Shown one piece after another: positions 27,922 through 37,398 of a stretch of 64,000 nucleotides of DNA. The notes under the pieces are model-generated. The model was not told where the DNA came from. It saw only the letters and a program-made list of their open reading frames with translations, and did no database searches. Location of the stretch: NCBI GenBank assembly GCA_030831165.1, contig JAURLP010000011.1:1-64000 (forward strand), written 5' to 3'. A program made the translations under genes and the position numbers. The first letter of the stretch is position 1; every line of letters starts with the position of its first letter. This stretch comes from Gammaproteobacteria bacterium. Its GTDB lineage: Bacteria; Pseudomonadota; Gammaproteobacteria; Pseudomonadales; Pseudohongiellaceae.

Positions 27922-29103
27922 ATGACGACCGAACCACAAATAAAGATACCTGCTACCTATATGCGTGGCGGCACCAGTAAGGGTGTGTTTTTTAATTTAC
28001 GTGAACTGCCGCTTGCCGCGCAGATTCCAGGTGATGTCAGGGATAAGTTATTGTTGCGTGTTATTGGCAGCCCTGATCCGTATGGTAAACACACTGATGG
28101 TATGGGCGGCGCTACTTCCAGTACCAGCAAAATTGTTATTGTTTCTAAAAGTGAGCAAGCCAACCATGATGTCGATTATTTATTCGGCCAGGTCTCAATT
28201 GATAAACCCTTTATCGACTGGAGTGGCAATTGCGGCAATCTCACGGCAGCAGTCGGTTCTTTTGCAATCGCAAATGGTCTGGTTGATGCGCAGCGTATTC
28301 CAGAAAACGGTATTGCTGAAATTCGAATCTGGCAACGTAATATTGAAAAAACCATCATTGCTCATATCCCTATTACAAACGGTGACGTTCAGGAAACCGG
28401 GGAGTTCGAACTCGATGGCGTCACCTTCCCTGCTGCTGAAATTAAAATAGATTTTATGAGCCCTGTTGATGAAAAAGAATTAATTTTCCCAACAGGGAAT
28501 CTCGTTGACGACCTGGATGTTCCCGGCCTTGGCACCTTCAAAACCAGCATGATTAATGTTGGCATCCCCACTATTTTTCTTAAGGCCGAGGATTTTTCTT
28601 ACAGCGGCACTGAATTACAGGAAGCTATTAACAGCGACCCCAAAGCATTAGCTATGTTTGAAACTATTCGAGCCTATGGCGCGCTTAAAATGGGCCTGAT
28701 CGACAATATTGAACAAGCTGCCACACGACAACATACCCCGAAAGTTGCCTTTTTTGCCGCGCCAATATCCTATGTCGCTTCCAGTGGGAAAGTCATTGCC
28801 GCCAGTGACATTGATCTGAATGTGCGAGCCTTATCGATGGGTAAATTGCATCATGCCATGATGGGAACTGCCGCGGTTGCGATTGGTGCAGCGGCGACAA
28901 TTCCTGGTACTTTAGTCAACCTGGCCGCGGGTGGCGGGAAACGTGACTCGGTTACTTTCGGTCATCCATCAGGCACTTTAAAAGTTGGTTCTCAAGCGGA
29001 GCAAATTGATGGGCATTGGCGCATAATCAAAATCAGCATGAGTAGAAGTGCGCGAGTCTTGATGGAAGGAGCTGTACGAATTCCTGGCGATTATTACAGC
29101 TAA
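27922..29103 (+). CDS. prpF: 2-methylaconitate cis-trans isomerase
   Basis: A 393-residue PrpF-family protein: MRGGTSKGVFF at the N-terminus, SGNCGNLTAAVG in the middle (catalytic region of the diaminopimelate-epimerase-like fold) and GHPSGTLKVG near the end. It works with AcnD to replace PrpD. 13 bp separate it from acnD. Confidence 0.95.
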   Translation: MTTEPQIKIPATYMRGGTSKGVFFNLRELPLAAQIPGDVRDKLLLRVIGSPDPYGKHTDGMGGATSSTSKIVIVSKSEQANHDVDYLFGQVSIDKPFIDWSGNCGNLTAAVGSFAIANGLVDAQRIPENGIAEIRIWQRNIEKTIIAHIPITNGDVQETGEFELDGVTFPAAEIKIDFMSPVDEKELIFPTGNLVDDLDVPGLGTFKTSMINVGIPTIFLKAEDFSYSGTELQEAINSDPKALAMFETIRAYGALKMGLIDNIEQAATRQHTPKVAFFAAPISYVASSGKVIAASDIDLNVRALSMGKLHHAMMGTAAVAIGAAATIPGTLVNLAAGGGKRDSVTFGHPSGTLKVGSQAEQIDGHWRIIKISMSRSARVLMEGAVRIPGDYYS

Positions 29104-29126
29104 AGTACTGGCCTATTTTAAAACCG

Positions 29127-29993
29127 ATGAGCAAATTTAACGATTTATTCTATCAAAGCACCGACGGCCTTCGCTTGTATGCGCGGGACTACCCTTGCCA
29201 GGATGAGGATATTATTCAGCCTGAAATTATATTTTGCATGCATGGCCTAACCCGTAATTCTGCAGATTTTGACAAATTAGCGAAACATTTAAGCCAACAC
29301 TACAGAGTGATCAGTGTCGATAACCGCGGGCGGGGCGAATCAGCTTACGATAACAATCCAGCTAATTACATACCTCTGACTTATGTGGCGGACATGTTCA
29401 CATTATTGGATCTCCTAGATTTTCAAAAGGTCATTCTTTGCGGCACCTCCATGGGAGGAATAATGGCTTTTATTATGGCCGCTATGCAGCCACAAAGAAT
29501 CAGAGGATTGATCATTAATGATGTTGGGCCTGAACTGGAAACAAAAGGAATCAAACGTATCGCCAGTTATGTTGGCAAAACATCTCAGGTTAATTCCTGG
29601 GCAGATGCAACCGCTATTACAAAAGCCATCAATAAGAGTGCATTTCCAAATTTTACTGATGAAGAGTGGGAGGATTTCGCCAGAAACATTTTTAAAGATG
29701 ACAATGGCAAACTCCGTCTAAATTATGATCCCGGTATAGCCATACCCTTTAAGGATATGGATACCGGATCAGCCGCTCCGGATTTATGGCCTCAATTCGA
29801 GGCGATAGTGTCTATTCCCATGTTATTGATACGCGGCGCCAATTCGGACCTTATCAGCAGCGCTTGTGTTGAAAAAATGTTTAAGCGAAAGCCCGACATG
29901 AGATTTGCTGAGATACCAGAGACAGGCCATGCACCAACCTTGAACCAGCCGCTTTCAAGAGCAGCTATTGACGCCTTCCTCTTTGAACTTTAA
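29127..29993 (+). CDS. Alpha/beta hydrolase at the end of the prp operon
   Basis: A 288-residue alpha/beta-hydrolase with HGLTRNSADF (oxyanion region), nucleophile GTSMGG and C-terminal ETGHAPTL (His). It belongs to the large esterase/epoxide-hydrolase/C-C hydrolase group. It follows prpF by 23 bp on the same strand, so it is probably cotranscribed. It is not a usual methylcitrate-cycle enzyme; it may clear a thioester or lactone side product, which is inference. Confidence 0.82.
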   Translation: MSKFNDLFYQSTDGLRLYARDYPCQDEDIIQPEIIFCMHGLTRNSADFDKLAKHLSQHYRVISVDNRGRGESAYDNNPANYIPLTYVADMFTLLDLLDFQKVILCGTSMGGIMAFIMAAMQPQRIRGLIINDVGPELETKGIKRIASYVGKTSQVNSWADATAITKAINKSAFPNFTDEEWEDFARNIFKDDNGKLRLNYDPGIAIPFKDMDTGSAAPDLWPQFEAIVSIPMLLIRGANSDLISSACVEKMFKRKPDMRFAEIPETGHAPTLNQPLSRAAIDAFLFEL

Positions 29994-30026
29994 GGCTGTC
30001 TCATACTTTTAAGGGCCAGCCTTTTA
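29992..30026 (+). terminator. Possible weak terminator of the prp operon
   Basis: AAGGCTG (29992-29998) can pair with CAGCCTT (30017-30023), followed by only a few T residues. The stem overlaps the hydrolase stop codon. Confidence 0.35.
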
Positions 30027-30049
30027 AAACATTCATACATATAGAGAGA

Positions 30050-30499
30050 TCAAGGCACTGTATCGACTTGTGTCGTCGTGACTGGTCCGATGCCTTTTAT
30101 TTCAACTACCACTGGGCCATCAACCGCTCCATCGAAATGCACTGCGCCAGCCGGATGAATCATATAGCCGCCGGGAGTAATGGGTGTGGCTCTGGACATA
30201 TCATGACTGGCATCTGACCCTGCATACCAGGTGCCTTCGATTACAGTGACATGACGATCCATACTATGAAAATGCGGTGTCGTTGATCCTCCCTTCGGGA
30301 ATCTGACCCGATAGACATAGAAACCTGCCTCATCAGGAGATCCAAACACATTTTTACGTTGAATCCCTGTATCGTTTTCATCCCATTCAAACCCATCCAG
30401 TTGCACCACTGTAAACGGACCTGTTTCAGCTGCCTGACTGCTGAAACAAAAAACCAGCAATAAACTTTTTAGTAACAGACCAGTATTTATTTTCAACAT
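30050..30499 (-). CDS. Small exported cupin-like protein
   Basis: A 149-residue protein with a signal peptide (SSQAAE) and a single cupin-type beta barrel: STTPHFHSMDRHVTVIEGTWY contains the His-x-His and Glu expected of a metal-binding cupin, and MIHPAGAVHFDG gives the later His. GGAGAG precedes the ATG. Function unknown; related exported cupins are common beside catabolic genes. Confidence 0.75.
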   Translation of the reverse strand: MLKINTGLLLKSLLLVFCFSSQAAETGPFTVVQLDGFEWDENDTGIQRKNVFGSPDEAGFYVYRVRFPKGGSTTPHFHSMDRHVTVIEGTWYAGSDASHDMSRATPITPGGYMIHPAGAVHFDGAVDGPVVVEIKGIGPVTTTQVDTVP

Positions 30500-30816
30500 G
30501 CGCTCTCCGCTAATTTATTTATTTGATTAAAAATGATTATTAATTATTTGCTACAAGCGGGCAAGCTTATTGCCCGAGTTCAACGCTTAGCTGCATTTTA
30601 CCAATTATTGTTTCTTATGGATTTAGGTAAGAAAGTAGCCGATTGGGATAGGAGCTTTTATACTGAAACACTTATTCAAGCTGAATGGCTAATGAATCTG
30701 CTATTCCGGCTCATTCTTAAGCTTAAGATATGTTTATACAGATGGGTTACTCTTTGGCATTAACAACAGGCTCAAGGTCTGATTTATCAATAATCAAAAA
30801 TTGAAAAGGGGCTATT
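30500..30816. other. 317-bp intergenic region between divergent cupin genes
   Basis: AT-rich. I see no convincing gene here; the 76-codon open frame at 30533-30763 has no ribosome-binding site and no familiar sequence. It should hold the promoters of the two divergent cupin genes, but none stands out. Confidence 0.5.
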
Positions 30817-31557
30817 GTGAAAATAATAAAAACTAACAATGTACCATTCCAGCACGATAAGGGTTTGAAACTGCTGTTCAATATCCTGGGTTTGCTCTTG
30901 CTTATGGGCGTCCTGACCGACTGGCAAACTGCTTTGGCGCAAGGTGAAGAATTTGCCGGCGAAAAAATTGTACACGTATTGGACGAACCACGTCATCGAA
31001 CCGTCTTACAGAAAGGTCAGTTGTATATGATCGATATGCAGCTGAATCCCGGTGATGCCTCCTTACCCCATCGGCATGATCAGGCTATTCTGCTCAACCG
31101 CATAAGCAACCCCGATGGACCGCAACTTGGGATTATTGATGTTGTCACCAGTTATGCCTCAGAAACATATACTCATAAAATTGAAAATAATGGCGACAAT
31201 TTATGGCGAATACTTGCCTTCATTCATGATGGTAATGGCGAAGCTCTCAGTGACAATGATCAACCGACGGGGATGGGGCTAGAGCCTGAGATTGAGAATA
31301 ACTGGTTTCGCGCCTATCGAATTGAATTAGCCGCCGGCGAAAGCACTTTCACTCAACTGCATCAAAACCCCAGTGTGATCGTTCAGGCCACAGAAGGTCT
31401 TGCACATGTATCAAGAGAAGACGGTATTACCCGTGAGCTGACTAAGCCTGGTGATTGGGCTTTCCGTGATGCCGGCGCCAGTTACCGAATTACAAATATT
31501 GGCAACAACCCGGTCATTATTAACGTCAATGAAATCCGATTACAGCATTCTAAATAA
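30817..31557 (+). CDS. Exported cupin-like protein, probably two domains
   Basis: GTG start with AAAAGGGG upstream. A signal peptide/anchor (LLLLMGVLTDWQTALAQ) precedes about 200 residues with two beta-barrel-like halves. The first contains SLPHRHDQAILLNRI, the second STFTQLHQNPSVIVQATEG and PGDWAFRDAGASYRITN, which resemble degenerate bicupins. The function is not known. It lies 48 bp upstream of the NhaC-type antiporter gene. Confidence 0.6.
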   Translation: MKIIKTNNVPFQHDKGLKLLFNILGLLLLMGVLTDWQTALAQGEEFAGEKIVHVLDEPRHRTVLQKGQLYMIDMQLNPGDASLPHRHDQAILLNRISNPDGPQLGIIDVVTSYASETYTHKIENNGDNLWRILAFIHDGNGEALSDNDQPTGMGLEPEIENNWFRAYRIELAAGESTFTQLHQNPSVIVQATEGLAHVSREDGITRELTKPGDWAFRDAGASYRITNIGNNPVIINVNEIRLQHSK

Positions 31558-31605
31558 CAGATCATCACTAAATAGAAAAAATGAACCTTACCGTCTGGAA
31601 TTTAA

Positions 31606-33006
31606 ATGACAAACCTTGAAAAAGTAAACGAGCATCCCGAGCCGGGTTTTGGCTCAGCATTATTATGTTGCAGTGGCATTCTTGTCATCATCATAGCCAG
31701 CGTCTTTTTTATTAAAATAGAATTACATATTGCCTTAATACTTGCACTCATTTGGGCAGCATTTAACACTGCCTTACTTGGCTTCAGGTTTCGAGACACC
31801 AAAGCATTGATGAATGATGGCGTCATTGCCGCGGTTGGTGCGATTTATATTTTCATGCTAATTGGTGTTGTTATTGCGGCATTGATTGAAAGCGGCACCA
31901 TTGCAGGCATCATTGTTTATGCACTTGGTGTTGTCGACCCACGCTGGTTTCTGCCGGCATGCCTGCTACTTTGCAGCTTTATGTCGATGGCTACCGGTAC
32001 GTCCTGGGGGACAGTAGGCACAGCCGGCGTTGTTCTGGTTGGCCTGGGTGAATTTATTGGCTTACCCGCACCCATGGTTGCTGGTGCTGTTATATCCGGC
32101 GCATTATTTGGTGACAAAATGTCTCCCTTATCTGACACCACCATACTTGCAGCAACCGCAGTAGGCACTGAAGTTGATCAGCATATAAGGGCCATGTTTT
32201 ATACCACCGGCCCTACTTTTTTAATTATTCTACTGGTCTTCGGTCTGTTGAGTTTCCGCTACGCGGGAGCAGAATTAAGCCTGACTGAAATCGATGCTTT
32301 GCGACAGCCCTTGCTCGATCAATTTTCAGTCAACCTGCTGGTGTTCCTACCACTATTAGTCATTATCTCAATGAGCTTCATGCGAATGGCTGCAGAACCG
32401 AGCATGATGGCTGGTACTGCTGTTGCCGTGATTATTGCCATATTTTTACAGGAACGTGAATTCTCAGAAATACTTTATAGCCTACAGTACGGCTACGTTT
32501 CAGAAAGCGGTATTGCAAGTGTCGATACGCTCTTAACAAGAGGCGGCCTACAAAGCATGATGTGGACTTTATCACTTGCACTGATTGCGCTTGCTCTGGG
32601 CGGTATTTTAAATGGCGCCGGCTTTCTAAAAGTGCTGGTCAGTGGACTTATCAAACGTATAAAAACGGCCACTCAACTGGTTGCATCAACCATCGCAACT
32701 TGCATCCTGGCGAACATGAGCATGGGGGAAAACTATTTAGCAGTGATATTCGGTTCCAGAATATACAAGGACACCTATCAGGAAAGAGGTCTGCAACCGC
32801 GCATGTTATCAAGGTGTGTCGAAGAAGGCGCAACGCTAAGTGCGGGCTTAATTCCCTGGACAACAACAGGTGCTTTTTTCAGTGCGGCACTGGGAGTATC
32901 AACTGCACAATATGCCCCATGGGTGCTGTTATCTTCTTTTAATATGGTCATATCCATAGGATTAACCGCTCTGGGCAAAGGTATTTTTAAAAAAAATAAC
33001 CCATAA
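31606..33006 (+). CDS. NhaC-family Na+/H+ antiporter
   Basis: A 466-residue polytopic protein of the NhaC/arginine-ornithine antiporter superfamily: SMATGTSWGTVGTAGVV, GALFGDKMSPLSDTT and ANMSMGENYLAVIFGSRIYKD are family signatures. It should exchange Na+ (or an organic solute) for protons at the inner membrane. Substrate specificity (Na+/H+ versus malate/lactate type) cannot be decided from this sequence. Confidence 0.87.
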   Translation: MTNLEKVNEHPEPGFGSALLCCSGILVIIIASVFFIKIELHIALILALIWAAFNTALLGFRFRDTKALMNDGVIAAVGAIYIFMLIGVVIAALIESGTIAGIIVYALGVVDPRWFLPACLLLCSFMSMATGTSWGTVGTAGVVLVGLGEFIGLPAPMVAGAVISGALFGDKMSPLSDTTILAATAVGTEVDQHIRAMFYTTGPTFLIILLVFGLLSFRYAGAELSLTEIDALRQPLLDQFSVNLLVFLPLLVIISMSFMRMAAEPSMMAGTAVAVIIAIFLQEREFSEILYSLQYGYVSESGIASVDTLLTRGGLQSMMWTLSLALIALALGGILNGAGFLKVLVSGLIKRIKTATQLVASTIATCILANMSMGENYLAVIFGSRIYKDTYQERGLQPRMLSRCVEEGATLSAGLIPWTTTGAFFSAALGVSTAQYAPWVLLSSFNMVISIGLTALGKGIFKKNNP

Positions 33007-33038
33007 AGCACAAAAAACTATTTAAGAATTCGTTCAAA

Positions 33039-33719
33039 TTAGGCATGTGATGGATTTTTAATGATGACATCTTCATCAGAATTTTTGCGCTGCTTTTCAA
33101 ATGCTCTCTGCTTGCGTTTTTCTTCTTCAAGTGTATTTTCACCGCCGACCCATTTATCCATCACGACACAAGCAACTATATCCCCTGCAACATTAACGGC
33201 AGTTCTGCACATATCCAGAATCCTGTCCACGCCCATTAATAAGGCAATCCCGGACGCAGGAATACCAACTGTGCTGAGCACCATCGCCAAAATAACAATG
33301 CCGACGCCTGGTGTGGCAGGTGACCCAATTGAAGCGCCAACCGCCACTACAACAAGCAGTGCTAAAGAGCCGGTGCTGAGATCAATCCCATAAACCTGCG
33401 CTAAAAATATAGTCGCGACACCCTGGTATAGGGCCGTGCCATTCATGTTAATGGTTGCCCCAATGGGTATCACAAATTCCGCAATAGAAGGTCTTACATT
33501 TAATTTGTCTTCAGCGGTTTTAATAGACAAAGGCATCACTGCTGCCGAACTGGATGTTGAAAAAGCCAGCAACAGTAACTCTTTTAATTTACTCATAAAC
33601 GCAAAAGGAGAACCTTTTGTGACCAGCAGAATTAAAAACATGTACATGACAAACATAATGAATAATCCGAGCAGCACAGTTAGCATATAAATACTCATGC
33701 CAAGTAAGGCCTCAAACCC
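33039..33719 (-). pseudogene. Dicarboxylate/amino acid:cation symporter, missing N-terminal half
   Basis: The C-terminal 225 or so residues of a DAACS (glutamate/C4-dicarboxylate:Na+/H+) symporter are intact: FSTSSSAAVMPLS (the reentrant serine-rich hairpin), IPIGATINMNGTAL and DRILDMCRTAVNVAGD. The family is about 400-440 residues, so the first 200, including five or six membrane helices, are missing. On the minus strand the homology stops near 33719, where sequence of another gene (tamB, opposite strand) begins. The ATG at 33779 used by the open frame lies in antisense tamB sequence and is not a real start. The protein cannot be a functional transporter. Confidence 0.88.
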
Positions 33720-34202
33720 TATCCTGCTCTGGATATACGAGCCAATCGACAAGGAAGCAATGTCCAGGCCGGTGTGCAAATTAATGGCACATTACGCAAT
33801 ATGCAAAGTCAGCTATTCTCTACGCCAACACTACCAGACAGTGAAATCCTATCCATTCTAATCACCGGAAAATCATTTGCGAATACGAACGATCAGGAAC
33901 AGGGAAACCTCTTGGGCGCAGTAGCGAGCCTTGGTATTAATCGTAGCCAAGGGCTTACCAATACGATCCGTTCGGAACTTGGCCTGGATATGCTTGCATT
34001 AAATAGCTCAAGCAATATTGATCAGAGCTCAATTGGCATGGGGAAATATTTGACACCGGATATTTTTATGCATTACGAGGTTGGTTTATTTGAGAGTAAA
34101 TCGACGCTTTCTCTTGAATACATACTCACACAAAGACTTCGTCTTGAAGTGGAAAGTGGCATCAGCCAAAGCATCGATATGACCTATACTGTTGAGAAGT
34201 AA
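33720..34202 (+). pseudogene. tamB: TamB C-terminal fragment
   Basis: The last 160 codons of tamB (translocation and assembly module subunit, formerly DUF490): PALDIRANRQGSNVQAG, VQINGTLRNMQSQLF, LPDSEILSILITGKS, GKYLTPDIFMHYEVGLFES and the final RLRLEVESGISQSIDMTY strand. Intact TamB is over 1000 residues. The frame is open back to a stop at 33705, but recognisable TamB sequence starts at about 33720, exactly where the opposite-strand symporter ends. There is no start codon or ribosome-binding site of its own; it is a remnant. Confidence 0.85.
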
Positions 34203-34360
34203 GTGTTTTGGATTAGTGCAGAGTGAACTGCGTACTGGCTGATTTATACCATTAACTGACAATCTTGTTGCTCTAGATTATGAATAACCCTATTCTATTC
34301 ATTACGATGTTTGCTATCTTAATTATTACTAGTCTTAGCCATTAATCTTACACAACTATT

Positions 34361-35221
34361 ATGCAAGAACTGATCGATATATTTTCTTATAGACTTTTCA
34401 CAATTCAGGGCCAAGAATATACCCTCTTACAGGTATTGGCACTGCCTCTAGTTGTATTACTGGCTTATTACTTTATTAAAAAATCCAGCTTCTACATCGT
34501 CAAAAAAATGAAGCAGAAAGAAGTTGAACCCGATTTAATTCTTCTGGTTCAACGTCTTTATTTTATTGTTGGCTTACTTTTATTGGGATTCACCACGCTG
34601 GCACTTCTAAATGTGCCACTAGGCGCTTTTGCTTTTGTTTCAGGTGCCGTCGCTATTGGTGTTGGCTTTGGTGCTCAGAATATTATTAATAATTTTATTT
34701 CGGGCTGGATATTAATGTGGGAAAAGCCCATTCGTATTGGTGACTTTCTTGAGCTTGGAGATGTGATGGGAACGGTTGAGACTATTAATACCCGATCCAC
34801 TCTAATTCGCCGAACTGACGGTGTGCACATGCTCATACCCAACAGCCAATTACTGGAAAATACCGTCATTAACTGGACGCTAATTGATAAGCTGGCTCGT
34901 GGCCAGGTAAGAGTCGGCGTTGCCTATGGTTCGCCTGTAAAATTGGTTTCTGAATTAATTACTCAAGCGGTCAAATCTCATGAATTTATACTTGATGATC
35001 CTGAGCCTGTCGTCATATTTGAAGATTTTGGTGATAACGCCTTGATATTTGATACTTACTTTTGGGTGTCGACGGTCAGTGAAAGGGGCTTACGTTTTAT
35101 AAAATCCGATGTACGATTCAAAATTGAGGAGCTGTTTAATCAGAATAATATTGTCATCGCCTACCCACAACGAGATCTCCATATTGATGGCGAACTTAAG
35201 TTAACTAAATCAGACTCATAA
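34361..35221 (+). CDS. MscS-family mechanosensitive channel
   Basis: A 286-residue MscS-type channel: three N-terminal membrane helices, the pore-lining Gly/Ala helix (FAFVSGAVAIGVGFGAQNII), then the beta domain (GWILMWEKPIRIGDFLE, INTRSTLIRRTDGVHMLIPNS). It opens under membrane tension to release solutes. It converges with zntB, the two stop codons being adjacent. Confidence 0.9.
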   Translation: MQELIDIFSYRLFTIQGQEYTLLQVLALPLVVLLAYYFIKKSSFYIVKKMKQKEVEPDLILLVQRLYFIVGLLLLGFTTLALLNVPLGAFAFVSGAVAIGVGFGAQNIINNFISGWILMWEKPIRIGDFLELGDVMGTVETINTRSTLIRRTDGVHMLIPNSQLLENTVINWTLIDKLARGQVRVGVAYGSPVKLVSELITQAVKSHEFILDDPEPVVIFEDFGDNALIFDTYFWVSTVSERGLRFIKSDVRFKIEELFNQNNIVIAYPQRDLHIDGELKLTKSDS

Positions 35222-36190
35222 CCATTTTTTAAGCTTGAACAGCGCCAGAATAACAATGACAACAAGGGCCATGCCTGAAAAGACATAAAGGAACGCTTCG
35301 GGTGTCTCGACACCTGGTAGTCCTGCGACATTCATCCCAAACAAACCCGTAACAAAAGATATAGGCAGAAAAATAGCGGCTACTATCGATAACACATACA
35401 TCCGTTCATTTTGCTGTTGCGCCATCATGTTCATTAATTCTTCCTGCAGCACGATTGCTTTTTCCCTGACCAAATCCAGATCTTCGACATAACGGGTCAT
35501 ACTGTCTGACAATTCCTGAATATACATGAGCTCGGCTTTTTCCAGAATTGCTGCGCCCAGCCTGTGCAAAGCTTCCATTGCTTCTCGCTGTGGAGCCAGG
35601 TAGCGTCTGACCATTGCTGCTTCTCGTCGCAAGTTAGACACATCAGCTCTTGTTTTTACAATATTGTCGACTATTGAGCCTTCTTCAAATTCAAGCATTC
35701 TGGCTTCCATCGCATCGACATAGTCTGCAATTCTGTCAGCAATATGCTCAATAATAGTGCTCAATACTTCGCTCGAATTTTTAGGACCCGAACCTTGAAT
35801 TATTTCTTCCTTAACATCCTGGGTGGAAAGCACTCGCCTGTGTCTGAGAGTAATGATTCGGTCTTTTTCAACCCAGAATCTGAGTGAAACCATATCATTG
35901 GGGTCTTGACCAGGATTCAAGTTAACGACCCGTAATATCAATAATATTCCGGCCTCGTAAACCATGGTGCGTGGCCGGGTGTCTAATCTTGTTAAAGCAT
36001 CTATTGCGTGTTCAGGGATGCCCAAGGATTCAAGATTTGGGCGACAATCATCTACCAAGAAATCAAGATGGCACCAAACCTCCTTCTCATCATTTTTCGC
36101 TTTGTCTAGTAGCATCCCGCCACCAAGACCATTAAGCGCAAAACCGAAAACAAATGAATCTGCGTGTGTTAATTTTTCATATACAGACAT
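35216..36190 (-). CDS. zntB: ZntB/CorA-family divalent cation transporter
   Basis: A 324-residue CorA-superfamily protein: a cytoplasmic N-terminal domain, long helices, then two C-terminal transmembrane helices with the GMN signature (GLFGMNVAGLPG). The loop sequence NVAGLPG and the length point to ZntB, linked to zinc transport. AAAGGA precedes the ATG. Confidence 0.85.
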   Translation of the reverse strand: MSVYEKLTHADSFVFGFALNGLGGGMLLDKAKNDEKEVWCHLDFLVDDCRPNLESLGIPEHAIDALTRLDTRPRTMVYEAGILLILRVVNLNPGQDPNDMVSLRFWVEKDRIITLRHRRVLSTQDVKEEIIQGSGPKNSSEVLSTIIEHIADRIADYVDAMEARMLEFEEGSIVDNIVKTRADVSNLRREAAMVRRYLAPQREAMEALHRLGAAILEKAELMYIQELSDSMTRYVEDLDLVREKAIVLQEELMNMMAQQQNERMYVLSIVAAIFLPISFVTGLFGMNVAGLPGVETPEAFLYVFSGMALVVIVILALFKLKKWL

Positions 36191-36489
36191 GTTAATTATC
36201 CTTTCAACATTGAATCATTCATGTTTATATCATCATATGGATGCTTGTATAAAAATATTTATCCCTTATTAGTCACTTTTGGGATTCAAAAATTCGACAA
36301 TCCTGCCCTGTGACACATACAAATTTGGTTATACTTGATCAATTTCATCGAGAACTGGAAAATTTTTCTATAGGAAAAGCATAAATATTTTTCTTCCCTT
36401 AATTTACATTTAAGTAATTTAAGATGATCAGAAAATAGCAAGCAACTATTCCAAAAATTTAGAATTAGCACTAATTAAAGAGGTTAAGC
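36191..36489. other. Divergent AT-rich spacer between zntB and rimK
   Basis: About 299 bp, very AT-rich, containing the promoters of two divergent genes. I see no gene and no clear hairpin or operator. Confidence 0.5.
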
Positions 36490-37395
36490 ATGAAAATTGC
36501 TATTTTATCGCGTGTTGAGACACTCTACTCAACCAGACGTCTAAAAGAAGCAGGCGAAGCGAGAGGGCATGAGGTTGATATCATCGATACGCTTCATTGT
36601 TATATGGATGTGACACGCAGTCGTCCGGCGGTTCGATATAAAGGTCAAAAATTACCCTACTATGATGCGGTAATACCCCGTATCGGCGCATCAATCACTT
36701 TTTATGGCACAGCAGTCGTTCGTCAATTTGAAATGATGGGCACTTTTTGCGTCAACGAATCAGTAGCCATCAGCCGTTCAAGAGACAAGTTACGCTCTTT
36801 ACAATTACTGTCTAGAAAAGATATTGGCCTGCCCCGCACTGGCTTTGCTAATAAACCGGATGACATCCCGGATCTGGTTAAAAATGTCGGGGGTGCACCT
36901 TTGGTTATCAAGCTGCTGGAAGGCACGCAAGGTATTGGCGTTGTCCTGGCCGATACCAACAAATCAGCTGAAGCCATTATTGAGGCTTTTATGGGATTAA
37001 AAGCCAATATTTTGGTACAGGAATTTATTGAAGAAGCTGGCGGCGCGGATATACGTTGCTTCGTTATTGGCAGCAAAGTGGTTGCAGCGATGAGACGCCA
37101 GGGTGCCGAGGGTGAATTTCGTTCTAACCTGCATCGTGGAGGATCAGCAGTAGTCGTTCGTTTATCTAAAGAAGAGCGGGCTACAGCAGTTAATGCAGCC
37201 AGAGCAATGGGTTTAAATGTTTGCGGGGTGGACATATTGCAATCAAAACATGGTCCCGTTGTATTGGAGGTCAATTCATCACCAGGTCTGGAAGGCATTG
37301 AAACTTCAACGGGTAAAGATGTTGCTGGCATGATTTATTCTTTCATAGAGACAAATGCCCAGCCAAATAAAAATAAAACACGCGGAAAAGGCTGA
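36490..37395 (+). CDS. rimK: Ribosomal protein S6-L-glutamate ligase
   Basis: A 301-residue ATP-grasp enzyme closely matching Rim[53 protein letters not shown] and [14 protein letters not shown]. RimK adds glutamates to the C-terminus of bS6, and in Pseudomonas influences translation and lifestyle. It heads an apparent operon with a desuccinylase/aspartoacylase-family gene 3 bp downstream and a RimB-like protease gene. Its presumed substrate, rpsF, is also in this window (47593). Confidence 0.95.
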   Translation: MKIAILSRVETLYSTRRLKEAGEARGHEVDIIDTLHCYMDVTRSRPAVRYKGQKLPYYDAVIPRIGASITFYGTAVVRQFEMMGTFCVNESVAISRSRDKLRSLQLLSRKDIGLPRTGFANKPDDIPDLVKNVGGAPLVIKLLEGTQGIGVVLADTNKSAEAIIEAFMGLKANILVQEFIEEAGGADIRCFVIGSKVVAAMRRQGAEGEFRSNLHRGGSAVVVRLSKEERATAVNAARAMGLNVCGVDILQSKHGPVVLEVNSSPGLEGIETSTGKDVAGMIYSFIETNAQPNKNKTRGKG

Positions 37396-37398
37396 TTG

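Noticed and set aside
30533-30763. 76-codon ORF between the cupin genes
   Set aside because: No ribosome-binding site, no recognisable family and unlikely composition; lies in the shared promoter region.
33774-34202. Stand-alone 142-residue protein
   Set aside because: It is the tail of tamB; homology extends upstream of the GTG and no start signals exist.
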